DNA from: an uncultured Collinsella sp.
GTDB lineage: Bacteria > Actinomycetota > Coriobacteriia > Coriobacteriales > Coriobacteriaceae
Reading direction: 5' to 3'
NCBI GenBank assembly: GCA_900550965.1
Contig: URUC01000105.1
Span: 1-5,727 of the forward strand
Length of the DNA: 5,727 bases
Part shown: positions 5,041 through 5,727 of the stretch, one piece after another
Layout of the letters: each line of letters starts with the position of its first letter
Position numbering within the stretch: the stretch's first letter is position 1
Notes under the pieces: generated by a model
What the model saw: the letters and a program-made list of their open reading frames with translations, nothing else
The model's database searches: none
Told to the model about the DNA's origin: nothing
Position numbers and translations under genes: made by a program

Positions 5041-5380
5041 CTTTGATGCTGGCGATGAGGGCGTCGGCTTTGGTGGCAATGACTTGGTTTATGTCGGCCT
5101 GCAGCTCCTCGTAGACCGCTATGGCGCGCTCGCCGGCAGGCGTGAGCGTGGATCCGCGGGCGCCGTCGCGCTCGATGAGTTTGCATCCCAGCTGCCCTTC
5201 GGCTTCGTTCACAATGCGCCAAGCCTTGGAATAGGCCATGCCCATGCTTTTGGCGGCGCGGTTGAGCGAGTGCTCGCGGGCAATACCCTGCAGCAACAAG
5301 ACGCAGCCGTGACCAAACACGCCCGGCAGATCTTTGTCGCACGCTTGAATGACCAACTTTGCCGTCGTCTTGTACTCCAT
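5036..5380 (-). CDS. ModE-type winged-helix transcriptional regulator (DNA-binding domain only)
   Basis: The product has 114 residues. It matches the N-terminal LysR-like winged helix of ModE. LLLQGIAREHSLNRAAKSMG and MAYSKAWRIVNEAEGQLG give the helix-turn-helix (about 28-64). CKLIERDGARGSTLTPAGERAI is the wing and following helix (66-87), and a C-terminal helix runs to the end. Full ModE has two molybdate-binding Mop domains after this; they are missing, so molybdate sensing is not implied, and proteins of this short type are often annotated simply as LysR-type HTH. The start ATG is complement 5378-5380, with GGGGAGA (complement of about 5391-5397) ten bases upstream. It converges on the PLP-fold gene and diverges from guaB. 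Targets are unknown; the inverted repeat in its own leader (5404-5422) could be an autoregulatory site. Confidence 0.87.
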   Translation of the reverse strand: MEYKTTAKLVIQACDKDLPGVFGHGCVLLLQGIAREHSLNRAAKSMGMAYSKAWRIVNEAEGQLGCKLIERDGARGSTLTPAGERAIAVYEELQADINQVIATKADALIASIKE

Positions 5381-5403
5381 GTGCCTTACGTCTCCCCGCT
5401 AAA

Positions 5404-5422
5404 GCGTTTGCTGGGCAAACGC
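5404..5422. promoter_or_regulatory. 8-bp perfect inverted repeat upstream of the ModE-like gene (possible operator)
   Basis: GCGTTTGC (5404-5411) and GCAAACGC (5415-5422) are separated by three bases. The site is 24 bases upstream of the minus-strand start. It could be bound by the dimeric regulator or form a small RNA hairpin in its leader. No T-run follows on the minus strand. Confidence 0.4.
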
Positions 5423-5465
5423 AAAGCGTGCGTCAAACCCTCGTGTGCTCTTCTTAAATCATGCA

Positions 5466-5494
5466 TTGTAGCAGTCAAAGTGCGTTAAGATACT
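5466..5494 (+). promoter_or_regulatory. putative guaB promoter
   Basis: TTGTAG (5466-5471) and GATACT (5489-5494) are spaced by 17 bases, so transcription would begin near 5500 and leave a leader of about 74 bases. The -35 matches only TTG. TAAGAT (5486-5491) is an alternative -10. On the minus strand TTGACT (complement of 5473-5478) may be a -35 for the ModE-like gene, so the two promoters could overlap. Confidence 0.4.
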
Positions 5495-5509
5495 TCCCCA
5501 GTATTGGGC

Positions 5510-5554
5510 GCCCAAGGTTGGGCTGGGTCCTACGAGGCCTGCAGCCGACCGGTC
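5510..5554 (+). promoter_or_regulatory. structured 5' leader of guaB, class unknown
   Basis: GCCCA (5510-5514) pairs with TGGGC (5519-5523). Competing with it, GGCTG (5521-5525) pairs with CAGCC (5542-5546) and encloses GG-CC/GG-CC pairs around a TACGA loop (5531-5535). GACCGGTC (5547-5554) is a palindrome just before the ribosome-binding site. The helices share bases, so they are mutually exclusive. I could not match it to a known purine, ZTP, PRPP or guanidine riboswitch. Confidence 0.3.
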
Positions 5555-5573
5555 GCATGGAAAAAGGAGAAAC

Positions 5574-5727
5574 ATGGCTACGTTCTTTCCCGGTGAGTCC
5601 CACACGTTTTCGGAGTATCTGCTGGTCCCTGGCTACTCGTCCTCGCAGTGCATCCCCAACAACGTCTCTCTCAAGACGCCGCTAACCCGCTTTAAGCGCG
5701 GTGAGAAGCCGGCAATCACCCTGAACA
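5574..5727 (+). CDS. guaB: IMP dehydrogenase, N-terminal part (runs off the window)
   Basis: The first 51 residues are visible, from ATG 5574 with AAGGAGA at 5564-5570. They read MATFFPGESHTFSEYLLVPG, then YSSSQCIPNNVSL, KTPLTRFKRGEKPAITLN. The FxEYLLVPGYSS and NVSLKTPL blocks are the typical N-terminus of IMP dehydrogenases found in Collinsella and anaerobic Firmicutes; the usual next segment (NIPMVSA-like) would start just beyond the edge. The enzyme oxidises IMP to XMP with NAD in the cytosol, the first committed step of GTP synthesis. The catalytic Cys loop and any CBS domains are outside the window, so completeness cannot be judged. The gene diverges from the ModE-like regulator across a 193-base intergenic region that holds the putative promoter and structured leader. 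Confidence 0.9.
   Translation, partial: MATFFPGESHTFSEYLLVPGYSSSQCIPNNVSLKTPLTRFKRGEKPAITLN

Noticed and set aside
4994..5488. Plus-strand open frame opposite the ModE-like gene
   Set aside because: It starts inside the inverted repeat and no domain is recognisable; the minus strand encodes a convincing winged-helix protein.
5510..5554. Known riboswitch (ZTP, purine, PRPP or guanidine type) before guaB
   Set aside because: Only one ACGA loop is present and the conserved cores of those classes are not visible, so no class was assigned.
1..5727. tRNA, rRNA, CRISPR repeats, transposase or integrase
   Set aside because: No regularly spaced repeats, cloverleaf-like segments or recombinase motifs were seen on either strand.

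Overview
The window looks like chromosomal DNA of a GC-rich, Gram-positive gut actinobacterium, most likely Collinsella or a close Coriobacteriia relative. The clues are the GC-rich codon use of the core genes, an LPKTG sortase signal, strong Shine-Dalgarno sites, and an IMP dehydrogenase N-terminus of the type I associate with Collinsella and anaerobic Firmicutes. The genus is an inference from memory, not a database match.

Layout. (1) Positions 1-288: the 3' end of an Abi_2/AbiF-type HEPN gene, with an in-frame TGA followed by about 41 more plausible codons. (2) Positions 289-1179: a non-coding stretch with strong hairpins, then a decayed LPXTG surface protein whose signal-peptide-like N-terminus and anchored C-terminus lie in different frames. 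(3) Positions 1258-2700: a compact, visibly AT-richer operon of three genes: a RelE/HigB-like toxin, an XRE antitoxin with a long C-terminal tail, and a SecB-like chaperone. It has a promoter with an operator-like palindrome in front and a terminator behind. Gene order and content match a tripartite toxin-antitoxin-chaperone (TAC) system, and this is the most interesting item in the window. (4) Positions 2797-3814: a LacI-family repressor. (5) Positions 3870-4935: a -10 element, a perfect terminator-like hairpin, then a truncated relative of the Cys/Met-metabolism PLP enzymes in which the PLP-binding lysine appears replaced by arginine. (6) Positions 4931-5040: a 35-bp near-perfect inverted repeat that holds the stop codons of two convergent genes. 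(7) Positions 5036-5380, minus strand: a stand-alone ModE-type winged-helix regulator. (8) From 5574: the start of guaB, divergent from the ModE-like gene and preceded by a promoter and a structured leader.

How the parts relate. In the TAC operon, the chaperone probably protects the antitoxin, which neutralises the toxin and represses the promoter. With the neighbouring Abi gene this makes a small defence/addiction patch that was probably acquired horizontally. The right half is resident chromosome: two regulators, an atypical PLP-fold protein and a purine biosynthesis gene. No tRNA, rRNA, CRISPR array, transposase or integrase was seen.
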